A program made the translations under genes and the position numbers. The notes under the pieces are model-generated. The model was not told the DNA's origin, did no database searches, and saw only the letters and a program-made list of their open reading frames with translations. This document shows, in pieces, positions 1 through 7,353 of a stretch of DNA of 14,482 bases. The stretch's first letter is position 1. Each line of letters starts with the position of its first letter. Source of the stretch: Verrucomicrobiales bacterium. Lineage in GTDB: Bacteria; Verrucomicrobiota; Verrucomicrobiia; Verrucomicrobiales; DEV007. The stretch lies in NCBI GenBank assembly GCA_021648365.1, contig JAKISY010000111.1, forward strand, positions 1 through 14,482. Reading direction: 5' to 3'.

Positions 1-10
1 GAAAATAAGT

Positions 11-158
11 TCGCACGAAGGCACGAGCCGAGCGAAGCGAGACAGCCAGAGGATATTACCCGTAGGCAAAACACGAAGGAATACAATGAGGAATTATTAA
101 TGAAAAAATTCCGATATATTTTTTCTTATCTTCTTCGTGCTTTCGTGTCTTCGTGTGA
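11..158. repeat. Imperfect inverted repeat of CACGAAG-type units
   Basis: The first 352 bases contain no credible gene. Bases 11-26 (TCGCACGAAGGCACGA) and 143-158 (TCGTGTCTTCGTGTGA) are inverted copies: 14 of 16 positions pair normally and the other two would be G-U pairs in RNA. The left arm carries two CACGA units 8 bases apart, and a further CACGAAGG lies at 72-79. A second small inverted repeat, GGAATT...AATTCC, lies between the arms at about 90-112. From memory, similar CACGAAGACACGAAG-like intergenic elements occur in many Planctomycetota/Verrucomicrobiota genomes; this is recollection, not a search result. No mobility gene is associated with it. Confidence 0.55.
134..157. repeat. Three tandem 8-base units TTCGTGNN
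   Basis: Bases 134-141, 142-149 and 150-157 read TTCGTGCT, TTCGTGTC and TTCGTGTG, a short tandem array with an 8-base period. It makes up most of the right arm of the larger inverted repeat. Three short, near-identical units with no spacers rule out a CRISPR array. It may be a slipped-strand product or part of a dispersed intergenic element. Confidence 0.6.
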
Positions 159-271
159 GACCTTCTTGTTGTTTGTTAGCTAGAATTCAGCAGATCTGAA
201 CCGAAGTGCAGTGCAGATAAACCGGAACCAATAGATACAAAAAACCAACAGTCCGTGTCTTTTTGCTTCCG

Positions 272-284
272 GGATGATACATCC
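272..284. repeat. Small perfect hairpin upstream of the enoyl reductase gene
   Basis: GGATG-ATA-CATCC is a perfect 5-bp inverted repeat with a 3-base loop, about 70 bases before the ATG at 353. It could be an operator half-site pair or mean nothing. A TATAAA sequence at 326-331 lies between it and the gene and is a possible -10 element, but I cannot identify a matching -35 element. Confidence 0.25.
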
Positions 285-352
285 TATAGCTGTCTCCGCT
301 TCGATACGGCTGTGCTTTCCGTGATTATAAATTACTTCCCCTCTCCACTACC

Positions 353-1339
353 ATGAAAACTGCCCTATTCCGGAAATTTGGTCCACCAGCTGACTGCGTT
401 GAGATCACTGAAATCCCTACACCAAAACCCGCTCCACACCAAGTGCGCCTGCGTATGCATTACGCGCCCATTCACCCTTCCGACCTGAACCTCATCGAAG
501 GCATCTACGGTATTTTGCCCGAACTCCCCGCCTGCCCCGGCGGTGAAGCCAGTGCCACCATCGATGCCGTAGGCTCACAAGTCAGTGATGCTTTCACCAT
601 CGGCACTGCCGTCATCCTCCCCCAGCGCCCAGCCGCTGGTACTTGGAGCGAATACCTGCTGGTTGATCCTGAAAAAATCCACCTGCTCCCAACAGGCATC
701 GACCTAGAACAAGCCAGCATGCTCGCCCTCAACCCCGCCACTGCGTGGGGACTGCTGGAACTTTTCGTCACCCTTTCCCCAGGTGACTGGATCATCCTCA
801 ATGCAGCCAACTCCGCCGTCGGCTACTGTCTCATCCAACTCGCTCGAGAGCGCGGATTAAAAACCATCGCACTCGTTCGCCGTGAGGAAACGATGCCCGA
901 GTTGTTAGCCCTAGGCGCCGACCTCGTCTTACTCGACCAAGCCGACAGCATCGCCCAAGCTCGCGAAGCTTTTGGAAAACAGGCTCCTCGCCTTGCCCTC
1001 AATGCCGTTGGCGGCGATAGCGCCCTGCGTCTGATGGATCTACTCGCAGACGAAGGTATGCACGTCACCTACGGAGCGATGAGCCGACGCAGTCTCAAAG
1101 TGCCCAACAAATTTCTCATCTTCAAGCGACTCACCCTCACAGGATTTTGGGTGACTCGTTGGTTAGAGTCGGCGGACAAAGAAGAAATCACCACCATGCT
1201 CAAACAACTAGCTGAGCTGATGAACAATAAAAAACTCCACATGGCAGTTGGCGAAGTTTTCCCTATTGACCAAGTTCAAGCCGCCATCCTAGCCGCCCAA
1301 GGCGATCGCCGAGCAGGGAAAATATTACTCAAATTCTAA
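353..1339 (+). CDS. MECR/Etr1-type 2-enoyl thioester reductase (zinc-free MDR family)
   Basis: This 328-residue cytoplasmic protein belongs to the medium-chain dehydrogenase/reductase superfamily. It resembles the mitochondrial trans-2-enoyl-CoA/ACP reductases (MECR/Etr1), which reduce enoyl thioesters with NADPH in fatty acid synthesis. The N-terminal GroES-like half carries the family pattern around residues 38-66: PIHPSDLNLIEG, then Tyr52 (placed like the catalytic Tyr of Etr1), then PGGEA. The nucleotide-binding half has NAANSAVGYCLIQLA (150-164), NAVGGDSA (217-224) and GFWVTRW (264-270), all typical of this subgroup. No structural-zinc cysteine cluster is visible. The ATG at 353 is the first start; CCACTACC precedes it, with no Shine-Dalgarno sequence. 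The next gene, xseA, begins 51 bases after the stop, so the two are probably co-transcribed, although their functions are unrelated. A generic quinone-oxidoreductase annotation is the main alternative. Confidence 0.85.
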   Translation: MKTALFRKFGPPADCVEITEIPTPKPAPHQVRLRMHYAPIHPSDLNLIEGIYGILPELPACPGGEASATIDAVGSQVSDAFTIGTAVILPQRPAAGTWSEYLLVDPEKIHLLPTGIDLEQASMLALNPATAWGLLELFVTLSPGDWIILNAANSAVGYCLIQLARERGLKTIALVRREETMPELLALGADLVLLDQADSIAQAREAFGKQAPRLALNAVGGDSALRLMDLLADEGMHVTYGAMSRRSLKVPNKFLIFKRLTLTGFWVTRWLESADKEEITTMLKQLAELMNNKKLHMAVGEVFPIDQVQAAILAAQGDRRAGKILLKF

Positions 1340-1390
1340 TTCTTATCCCTGCCTTCCACAGTTAAATAAATTTCATCATCAGCTCATCCC

Positions 1391-2743
1391 GTGCATCAAC
1401 ATTCATCATCCGAAGCTACCTACAGTGTCACCCAAATCACCCGTGAGATACGCGACCTGCTCGAAGGTCGCTTAACTGGCGTCTGGATCGAAGGCGAAAT
1501 CAGCAACTACCGCCACCATTCATCCGGGCACCGCTACTTCAACCTGAAAGACAACACTGCACAGATCTCCTGCGTCTTTTTCCGTGGGCACGCGCACAAT
1601 CACCGCACCCCGATGGACAATGGGGATCAAGTTCAGATCTATGGCGACATCACCGTTTACGAAGCTCGCGGCCAATACCAACTGATGGTGAAACTGGTGC
1701 AAGCCAAGGGTGCCGGTGAACTACAAGCACGCTTCGAAGCACTCAAGCAAAAACTCAGCGACGAAGGTCTATTCGACCAAGCGCTCAAAAAAGACATTCC
1801 AAACTTTCCGCAAACTATCGCCATCGTCACCTCTCCTACTGGCGCTGCGGTTCAAGACATGCTGAATATCCTGCAACGGCGAGCCCCTTGGGTCAGAGTC
1901 CTAATCTACCCCGTCGCCGTGCAAGGCAAAGATGCCGAGCACGGCATAGCCCAAGCCATCAACGAGCTTTCCGATCCACAAAACATCGGCCTACCACCTA
2001 TCGACACCATCGTAGTCACTCGTGGTGGCGGCAGCATGGAAGACTTATGGAACTTCAACGAAGAATGTGTCGCCCGCGCCATCGCCGCTTGCCCTATCCC
2101 GATCGTATCTGCAGTAGGACATGAGATCGATTTCACCATCGCCGATTTTGTCGCCGATCTGCGCGCCCCGACACCGAGTGCCGCAGCCGAACTCATCGTT
2201 CCCGACGCCAATGACTTAAAACGCCGCGCCCACAGTTATTTTCGCGCGCTAGAAAATACATTAACTACTCAACTAGACCAGTCCCGCATGATGCTACGAC
2301 TGACACAGCGAACCTTAGAAGCCCGTGAGCCTATGCGAGTGCTGATGGCGCACGCCCAGCACCTCGACCATCTCGGAGAACGTTTAACCACCGCCACCGA
2401 ACACCGTTTAGCCGACCGTCAAAATCGCTTGAATCAAGTGCAACAAAAACTGCGCGTGCAGCAACTTGGACAAAAAATAGCCCTCGGCAAGGAGCACCTT
2501 ACTTCGCTACATGGACGCTTAAATACAGGCGTATCCCATCACCTCGAAGCTACCCGCGCCCACTTATTGCAATTGCAATCCTCCATCCGTCAGTTAAGCC
2601 CGCAAACCACCTTCGCCCGCGGCTTCTCCATGACCACCACTCCCACAGGAGAGATCGTCACTAGCCCAGAACAAATCAAAGCTGGCGACCCTATCGAAAC
2701 TCGAGTCGCTGATGGGAAAATCACCTCCACCGTCGATGCTTGA
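1391..2743 (+). CDS. xseA: Exodeoxyribonuclease VII large subunit
   Basis: This is the 450-residue catalytic subunit of exonuclease VII, which degrades single-stranded DNA from both ends in repair and recombination. Order of parts: an N-terminal OB-fold (about residues 10-105, starting YSVTQITREI and containing VWIEGEISNY), the nuclease domain (about 110-270), a long charged helical region (about 275-400) and a short C-terminal segment (PQTTFARGFSM, about 404-414). Residues matching the E. coli essential set D155/R205/H238/D241 are visible as D156, R211 (in TRGGGS), H244 and D247 (in AVGHEIDFT). Length is normal. The start is GTG: an in-frame TAA at 1367-1369 and the lack of another start codon before residue 75 leave no alternative. 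No SD precedes it. The small subunit xseB is not in this window; the 70-residue protein at 7354-7566 does not resemble it. Confidence 0.96.
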   Translation: MHQHSSSEATYSVTQITREIRDLLEGRLTGVWIEGEISNYRHHSSGHRYFNLKDNTAQISCVFFRGHAHNHRTPMDNGDQVQIYGDITVYEARGQYQLMVKLVQAKGAGELQARFEALKQKLSDEGLFDQALKKDIPNFPQTIAIVTSPTGAAVQDMLNILQRRAPWVRVLIYPVAVQGKDAEHGIAQAINELSDPQNIGLPPIDTIVVTRGGGSMEDLWNFNEECVARAIAACPIPIVSAVGHEIDFTIADFVADLRAPTPSAAAELIVPDANDLKRRAHSYFRALENTLTTQLDQSRMMLRLTQRTLEAREPMRVLMAHAQHLDHLGERLTTATEHRLADRQNRLNQVQQKLRVQQLGQKIALGKEHLTSLHGRLNTGVSHHLEATRAHLLQLQSSIRQLSPQTTFARGFSMTTTPTGEIVTSPEQIKAGDPIETRVADGKITSTVDA

Positions 2744-2761
2744 CATCACTCTAAAACAAAA

Positions 2762-2792
2762 AACTCCGACAAGGATCAACCTTGCCGGAGTT
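2762..2792. terminator. Bidirectional rho-independent terminator
   Basis: AACTCCGACAAGG (2762-2774) and CCTTGCCGGAGTT (2780-2792) form a 13-bp stem with one mismatch around the loop ATCAA. Read on the - strand, the stem is followed by TTTTTTGTTTT, so it ends the prepilin-like gene, whose stop is 25 bases away. Read on the + strand, it lies 18 bases after the xseA stop and is followed by a weaker T-containing stretch (GTTTGAGTT). It separates two convergent genes. Confidence 0.8.
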
Positions 2793-2816
2793 GTTTGAGT
2801 TGATATTTCGACCAGT

Positions 2817-3530
2817 TTACGGAAGCAATATATTACCTGGATCTACCGCCAGCAATCCTCCGCCGCCGCCGCCGCCACCTCCGCCGCCTGTAGCAGCGCG
2901 TCGCTGGAAGATGTCTTGCATTTGCCCATCCTTACTGCGCACCGTAGCTCCTTCCTGATCACTCGTCAGTTTTTCTACCACCACTTGACCACCTACATAC
3001 CCCACCACAGCCTTCTTAACTGCCAACCAAGGGTGAAACTCACCATAAGCGCCAGGACCCGTCATTTCACCATTAGCGATCAAGGGCGAGCGACTGAAGC
3101 TCGTATCGGTCAACCCCATCACATAGAGGAAGGAGTTTTCATTTTGATTCAAAATGCCATCCTCAATAGGAGGTCTCAATTTCTGTGGATTCTGAGATGG
3201 TGTCCAGAAAATCAATTCTGTATCCATGTACTCAGGAATCAATACATTGAAGGCTTCCGTAGATGTTGAGAAACCAGCGTTTCCACCACCTCCACCTCCA
3301 TTATTCGCATTCGGATCAAACGATGGAAATACCCCATCCCAATCCGCAGCAAATGTCCGGCAAGACAAGACGATTTGTTTGCAATTGTTCACATCTTTGG
3401 TGATCTTAGCCGTCGTTTGAATCCCGTTAAAAGCAGGCATAGCCATACTCGCGAGGAGTGCAATAATGGTGATCACCACCAATAGTTCGATCAAGGTGAA
3501 ACCACCCTGATTCTTTGTTTTTACTTTCAT
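2817..3530 (-). CDS. PulG-like protein with prepilin-type N-terminal cleavage/methylation signal
   Basis: This 237-residue exported protein begins with a textbook type IV prepilin leader. The prepilin peptidase site is G10|F11 followed by TLIELLVVITIIALLA, with the conserved Glu at mature position 5 (E15). The hydrophobic helix (about 12-30) would anchor it or let it pack into a pseudopilus. The globular part has no domain I can name, though PulG-like proteins of this size, often in many copies, are usual in Verrucomicrobiota and related phyla. Two glycine tracts are odd: G78-G83 and an uninterrupted run of 11 at G215-G225, close to the C-terminus. The ATG at 3530 is preceded by AACAAAGATA, with no SD. 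A leader of about 180 bases separates it from glgB, and the terminator at 2762-2792 follows it. No assembly genes (pilB, pilC, pilD) are nearby, so it may be a substrate or surface protein rather than part of a local machine. Confidence 0.88.
   Translation of the reverse strand: MKVKTKNQGGFTLIELLVVITIIALLASMAMPAFNGIQTTAKITKDVNNCKQIVLSCRTFAADWDGVFPSFDPNANNGGGGGGNAGFSTSTEAFNVLIPEYMDTELIFWTPSQNPQKLRPPIEDGILNQNENSFLYVMGLTDTSFSRSPLIANGEMTGPGAYGEFHPWLAVKKAVVGYVGGQVVVEKLTSDQEGATVRSKDGQMQDIFQRRAATGGGGGGGGGGGLLAVDPGNILLP
2856..2888 (-). repeat. In-frame GGN microsatellite coding for 11 glycines
   Basis: Eleven consecutive glycine codons of the prepilin-like gene, including five GGC in a row (2862-2876), form a trinucleotide tract near its 3' end. 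Slippage by whole codons would change the length of the glycine run without breaking the frame. Confidence 0.85.
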
Positions 3531-3711
3531 TATCTTTGTTAGTTTTAGTTTACTTTAATAGCAGTATTATTTTTATTATGTGGTCTTTCGACCTATGACT
3601 GCGGGTTGCCTTCATCACCTTCCCTACTCACTCAAGCAGTTCAATGTAATGACTACGTGTTTACTTTGACAAATTCATGCCAGCAAGGCAAGCAAATAGC
3701 AGCAAAAGTAT
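3531..3711 (-). promoter_or_regulatory. Leader/intergenic region of the prepilin-like gene
   Basis: This 181-base gap between glgB and the prepilin-like gene is AT-rich near the start codon and contains a compact hairpin, GGTC-GAAA-GACC (3582-3593, read on the - strand), with a GAAA tetraloop. The - strand GGCAACCCGCAGTCATAGG stretch just before the hairpin (3594-3612) could pair in larger structures. I cannot identify a clear -35/-10 pair or a known riboswitch. No strong terminator for glgB is visible, so some read-through into this gene is possible. Confidence 0.3.
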
Positions 3712-5952
3712 TTAATTTTTTCTGAAATAAACCACTGCCAAGGGCGGCAGTTTCAGCACGATCGAATGCGCGTGACCATTACAAGCTACAGCTTCACTTT
3801 TTACCCCACCACCACTGCCTAGGTTGCTACCACCATAGCGCTCAGCATCGCTATTGAGCACTTCTTTATAGAAACCACCCTCTCCAGGCACTCCCACACG
3901 GAAATCCACACGCGGCACCGGCGTAGCATTCACCACCACCACGATCTCCTCGCCCTCACTGCTACGACGCACAAAACTGAAGCCGCTGTTCTCAGCGTCC
4001 TCATGATCGATCCATTCGAAACCACGTGCATCGTGATCTATCTCATACAGTGCCGCCTCATCTTGATAGAGTCGGTTCAGATCTGCCACCAGATTTCTCA
4101 CCCCAGCATGCTCTTTGTGCTCCAGCAAATGCCAATCCAAACTCTGGTTGTAGTTCCACTCCGTCGGCGGAGCGATCTCCGAACCTTGAAAAAGCAGCTT
4201 TTTACCCGGATGAGCATACATCCAAGCGTAAAATAATCGCAGATTCGCAAACTGTTGCCACCGATCTCCAGGCATTTTCTCCAACAAAGATTTTTTCCCA
4301 TGCACCACTTCATCGTGACTGAGCACAAGGAAGAAATTCTCATCATAAGCGTAGATCATCGAAAAAGTCGCTTCACCATGATGGTGTTTGCGGTGCACGG
4401 GCTCGCGCTCCATGTACTGCAAGTAGTCATGCATCCACCCCATGTTCCACTTGAATCCGAAACCCAGCCCACCCTGATCCACCGGACGCGACACCCCTGC
4501 GAATGCCGTTGATTCCTCAGCAATCGTCATGATGCCAGGGAAAGCTCCGTAACACGCTCCGTTCAACTCTTTCAAAAAAGAAATCGCTTCCAAGTTTTCT
4601 CGGCCTCCATGCACGTTAGGCATCCACTGCCCTTCCTCGCGCGAGTAATCAAGGTAGAGCATCGACGCCACCGCATCCACTCTCAGGCCATCGATGTGGT
4701 ATTGATCCAGCCAGAACATCGCATTCGAGATCAAAAAATTACGCACCTCATCGCGGCCAAAATTAAAAATCAACGTCCCCCAATCCATGTGCTCACCCTG
4801 ACGCGGATCCTCGTGCTCATATAAAGCCGTGCCATCAAATTTAGCCAAGCCATGCGCATCTTTGGGGAAGTGCGCCGGCACCCAATCCAAGATCACTCCG
4901 ATACCCGCCTGATGGCAGCGATCGACAAAATAACGAAAATCGTCTGGCGCGCCAAAACGACTGGTCGGTGCAAAAAATCCGCAAATCTGATAGCCCCATG
5001 AACCATCAAAGGGAAACTCCGCCACTGGCATCAACTCGATATGAGTGAAACCCAGCTCCACCACATGCTTGACCAAGCGATCAGCCAATTCATGGTAAGT
5101 CAAAAAGCGATCACCCTCCTCTGGCACCCGCGCCCACGACCCCAGGTGCACCTCATACACACTGACCGGACGACTATAATAATCCGTCTCCGCCCGCTGC
5201 TTCATCCAAGCCGCATCATCCCATTGATAACGCTTCAAATCATAGGTGATCGATGCCGTCTCCGGACCATGTTGAGAGAAAAAAGCGAACGGATCACTTT
5301 TATTAAACAAAGATCCATCCGCCCCGACCAACTCGAATTTGTAATGCGCTCCAGCAGACACGCCCGGCACAAACAACTCCCACACCCCCGCTTCCGCTCG
5401 CCGACGCATCACGTGCACCCTGCCATCCCATCCATTGAAATCCCCCACCACGCTCACTCGTCTCGCATTGGGTGCCCACACCACAAAAGACATGCCCGAC
5501 ACCCCGTCCATCTCGCGACAATGCGCGCCAAACACCTCATACAACTGACGATGCTTGCCTTCACCCAAATAATGTAAATCCTGCTCGCCTAATATCGTAC
5601 CAAAAGCATAGACATCTCCCACCGGGTCCACTTCATGACCATCCACCGTTTTCCACTTCAATTGATAAGCAAATTTCTCCTTAGCATCAGGCAGTAACAA
5701 CTCAAAAAATCCCGCCGGATGAACCTTTGTCATGACCAACTCTTCACCCCCTGCCTCCAGACGCAGCACACTCACCTGTTGTGCACCCGGACGCCAAACT
5801 CGAATCACCCAAGCACTGCCATCCTCCAAAGGATGCATCCCCAAAACAGCAAAAGGATCCGTATGATCCGCACAAACGAAGCGCTCAATATCTTCGACCT
5901 TAGTCGCCTTAGGACTCAACTTTTGTTTCTTATCGGCTTTTGCTTTTTTCAT
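3712..5952 (-). CDS. glgB: 1,4-alpha-glucan (glycogen) branching enzyme, GH13
   Basis: This cytoplasmic enzyme cuts alpha-1,4-glucan chains and rejoins them by alpha-1,6 bonds in glycogen synthesis. From the ATG at 5952 it has 746 residues, the usual length for the two-N-domain form. Visible parts: an N-terminal beta domain (about 20-115; DPFAVLGMHPLEDG), a CBM48-like domain (about 150-235; FVVWAPNARRVSVVGDFNGW), the GH13 barrel (about 264-620) and a C-terminal beta domain ending LPPLAVVYFRKN. Catalytic residues are the nucleophile D426 (GLRVDAV), acid/base E479 (IMTIAEES) and D547 (VLSHDEVVHG). Region I, DWVPAHF, is at about 356-362. A longer GTG start at 6015 would add 21 residues. I prefer the ATG because the following Lys-rich MKKAKADKKQ looks like a natural N-terminus, but neither start has a clear SD. 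No other glycogen gene is adjacent. Confidence 0.96.
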   Translation of the reverse strand: MKKAKADKKQKLSPKATKVEDIERFVCADHTDPFAVLGMHPLEDGSAWVIRVWRPGAQQVSVLRLEAGGEELVMTKVHPAGFFELLLPDAKEKFAYQLKWKTVDGHEVDPVGDVYAFGTILGEQDLHYLGEGKHRQLYEVFGAHCREMDGVSGMSFVVWAPNARRVSVVGDFNGWDGRVHVMRRRAEAGVWELFVPGVSAGAHYKFELVGADGSLFNKSDPFAFFSQHGPETASITYDLKRYQWDDAAWMKQRAETDYYSRPVSVYEVHLGSWARVPEEGDRFLTYHELADRLVKHVVELGFTHIELMPVAEFPFDGSWGYQICGFFAPTSRFGAPDDFRYFVDRCHQAGIGVILDWVPAHFPKDAHGLAKFDGTALYEHEDPRQGEHMDWGTLIFNFGRDEVRNFLISNAMFWLDQYHIDGLRVDAVASMLYLDYSREEGQWMPNVHGGRENLEAISFLKELNGACYGAFPGIMTIAEESTAFAGVSRPVDQGGLGFGFKWNMGWMHDYLQYMEREPVHRKHHHGEATFSMIYAYDENFFLVLSHDEVVHGKKSLLEKMPGDRWQQFANLRLFYAWMYAHPGKKLLFQGSEIAPPTEWNYNQSLDWHLLEHKEHAGVRNLVADLNRLYQDEAALYEIDHDARGFEWIDHEDAENSGFSFVRRSSEGEEIVVVVNATPVPRVDFRVGVPGEGGFYKEVLNSDAERYGGSNLGSGGGVKSEAVACNGHAHSIVLKLPPLAVVYFRKN

Positions 5953-6090
5953 ATCGCTGAGGCATTCTATCGCCAAATCACGCAATGAACAGGATGAACC
6001 CTGCGCAATAAACACTTTTTTTCGAGTGTGAGCTGGTTAAACACTATTTGCATTGCCTTTCAGCCAGCCAACCGCCATCATGGCTTGGTC

Positions 6091-7188
6091 ATGAAAATAC
6101 AAAACCTTCATCTTGGCATCACTTTTTTACTGCTCCAGATCGCCGGCATGGCTCCTGCCCAGCTACAGGCACAACAAAGCTCCACGCCAAAAACTCAACC
6201 GAGCACGACACCCAGCACCGACATGGCCCAAGTTGACCTACCTATCGGAAGTGCTTCACCCACACAGCTCAAAGAGCTACTGCCCGATTTGTTATCAAAA
6301 AAAGCCCGTTTCGTGATTTTGAGTAGCAAAGGCATCCTCCGCATCACCGACTACCCGAACAATATTGAATCCCTACGTATTTTCCTCAAAGCGATGCACG
6401 TCGCACCGCGCAATGTGCGCATCGAAGTCACCCAGCGCTCGACCAATCAAACTCAAACCCGAGGCACTCGCATCCGAGGTCAAGTCCTCACCCCAGTTGG
6501 CACCAGAGGCTTCATCAACGGACACCCAGGCAACACACCAGGAGTCATCCGTCGAGTCACCACCCCAGGTAGCCGATCACAGCTCCCCATACGCACCAGT
6601 TCCGGACGCATCATCCTACCCAACAAAGGCAGTCTCGATATCGACATGGTCAATCAACGAGGATCTTCCAGTAGTCTCAACCGCATCTACACCCTCGTCA
6701 AAAGTGGTGGGCAAGGTCTGCTCGAGGTAGTCCGAGATATCCCTATGGTTGATTACTTTACGCGTTACAAAGTAGGTAACGTCGCTTTCAACGTTCGAGG
6801 TCCAGGCAACATCAACCAAAACTTTGCCGCCGGTGGCACCTTCGAGCTGCCCGAGTTTCGCTGGGAAAAAGCTGGAGCTCAACTCATCGTCCGCCCCATC
6901 GTGCACGGCGACCTCATCACCATCGAAGTCATCCCACGCATCTCAGCCGTCGTCATCGCCAATCCACAAAAGCTCACACAACGTCGCCTCAACGACTTCC
7001 TCACCGGAGCCGATCAATATGTCACCTACACCGGACTGAAAACCACCGTCACCGTCAAAAGCGGACACACCATCACCATCGGCAGCTTCCCCGCCGCCAC
7101 CCGCGAATTCAACGCCTATTTCTGGGGCGGCACCCGCAGCACCTCAAGCGGCGGCGGCTCCATCACCCTCAAAGCTACCATCCAGTGA
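6091..7188 (+). CDS. Short secretin-like exported protein
   Basis: From the ATG at 6091 this is a 365-residue protein with a Sec signal peptide (MKIQNLHLG plus a hydrophobic stretch, likely cleaved after AQLQA, residue 27). A Thr/Ser/Pro/Gln-rich linker follows. Residues about 59-114 resemble a secretin N-domain: LRITDYPNNIESLRIFLKAM followed by PRNVRIEV matches the usual L-V-T-D-x-P-x-N ... VLIE pattern. Residues about 249-334 resemble the core secretin domain (AQLIVRP, DLITIEVIPRIS, GHTITIGS), but the protein stops soon after the G-x-T-x-x-IG motif and lacks the terminal strands of a full secretin. Full secretins are normally well over 500 residues, so this is either a reduced relative or a degenerate one. 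A longer start at 6028 would put 21 residues before the signal peptide and is less likely. It is divergent from glgB with 138 bases between the starts. The secretin relation is an inference from motifs. Confidence 0.65.
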   Translation: MKIQNLHLGITFLLLQIAGMAPAQLQAQQSSTPKTQPSTTPSTDMAQVDLPIGSASPTQLKELLPDLLSKKARFVILSSKGILRITDYPNNIESLRIFLKAMHVAPRNVRIEVTQRSTNQTQTRGTRIRGQVLTPVGTRGFINGHPGNTPGVIRRVTTPGSRSQLPIRTSSGRIILPNKGSLDIDMVNQRGSSSSLNRIYTLVKSGGQGLLEVVRDIPMVDYFTRYKVGNVAFNVRGPGNINQNFAAGGTFELPEFRWEKAGAQLIVRPIVHGDLITIEVIPRISAVVIANPQKLTQRRLNDFLTGADQYVTYTGLKTTVTVKSGHTITIGSFPAATREFNAYFWGGTRSTSSGGGSITLKATIQ

Positions 7189-7211
7189 CGCACTACACCG
7201 AAGTGAAAAAA

Positions 7212-7247
7212 TAGGAAACGCCCTTTAGCCGTTGCCTACTTATTTTT
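7212..7247 (+). terminator. Probable rho-independent terminator after the secretin-like gene
   Basis: TAGG-A-AACG (7212-7220) pairs with CGTT-G-CCTA (7230-7238) as an 8-bp stem with one internal mismatch and a 9-base loop. It is followed by CTTATTTTT (7239-7247). It lies 24 bases after the stop codon at 7188 and in the correct orientation. Confidence 0.5.
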
Positions 7248-7253
7248 CGATTC

Positions 7254-7278
7254 TGACAAGATATGCATTATATTGTCA
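7254..7278. promoter_or_regulatory. TGACAA...TTGTCA inverted repeat, possible operator
   Basis: TGACAA (7254-7259) and TTGTCA (7273-7278) are perfect inverted hexamers separated by 13 AT-rich bases that contain ATGCAT. The spacing and AT-rich centre resemble a dimeric regulator site. It lies just after a putative terminator and about 75 bases before the 7354 gene, where a promoter for that gene should be. I cannot name a regulator, and no clear -35/-10 pair is visible. Confidence 0.3.
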
Positions 7279-7353
7279 AAAAACAGTATTTACTCCTTGC
7301 TTCCCAAGTAGAGGAGCCTATTTAAAAATCCGCCATTTTTATCCAAATCCACC

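Noticed and set aside
134..157. Tandem TTCGTG units as a CRISPR array
   Set aside because: Units are 8 bases, contiguous and without spacers, and no cas gene is present.
3594..3693. Sigma-54 promoter (TGGCATGAATTTGTC on the - strand) for the prepilin-like gene
   Set aside because: The GG element is present, but the expected GC of the -12 element at the required spacing reads TC, so the essential dinucleotide is missing.
3531..3711. A c-di-GMP-I (GEMM) riboswitch in the prepilin leader
   Set aside because: Only a GAAA tetraloop hairpin and a GGCAACC stretch are suggestive; the second stem-loop and the conserved joining segments could not be found.
5041..5577. A 178-codon open frame antisense to glgB
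   Set aside because: Same compositional cause; it has no domain, and the glgB reading with intact catalytic residues covers the same DNA.
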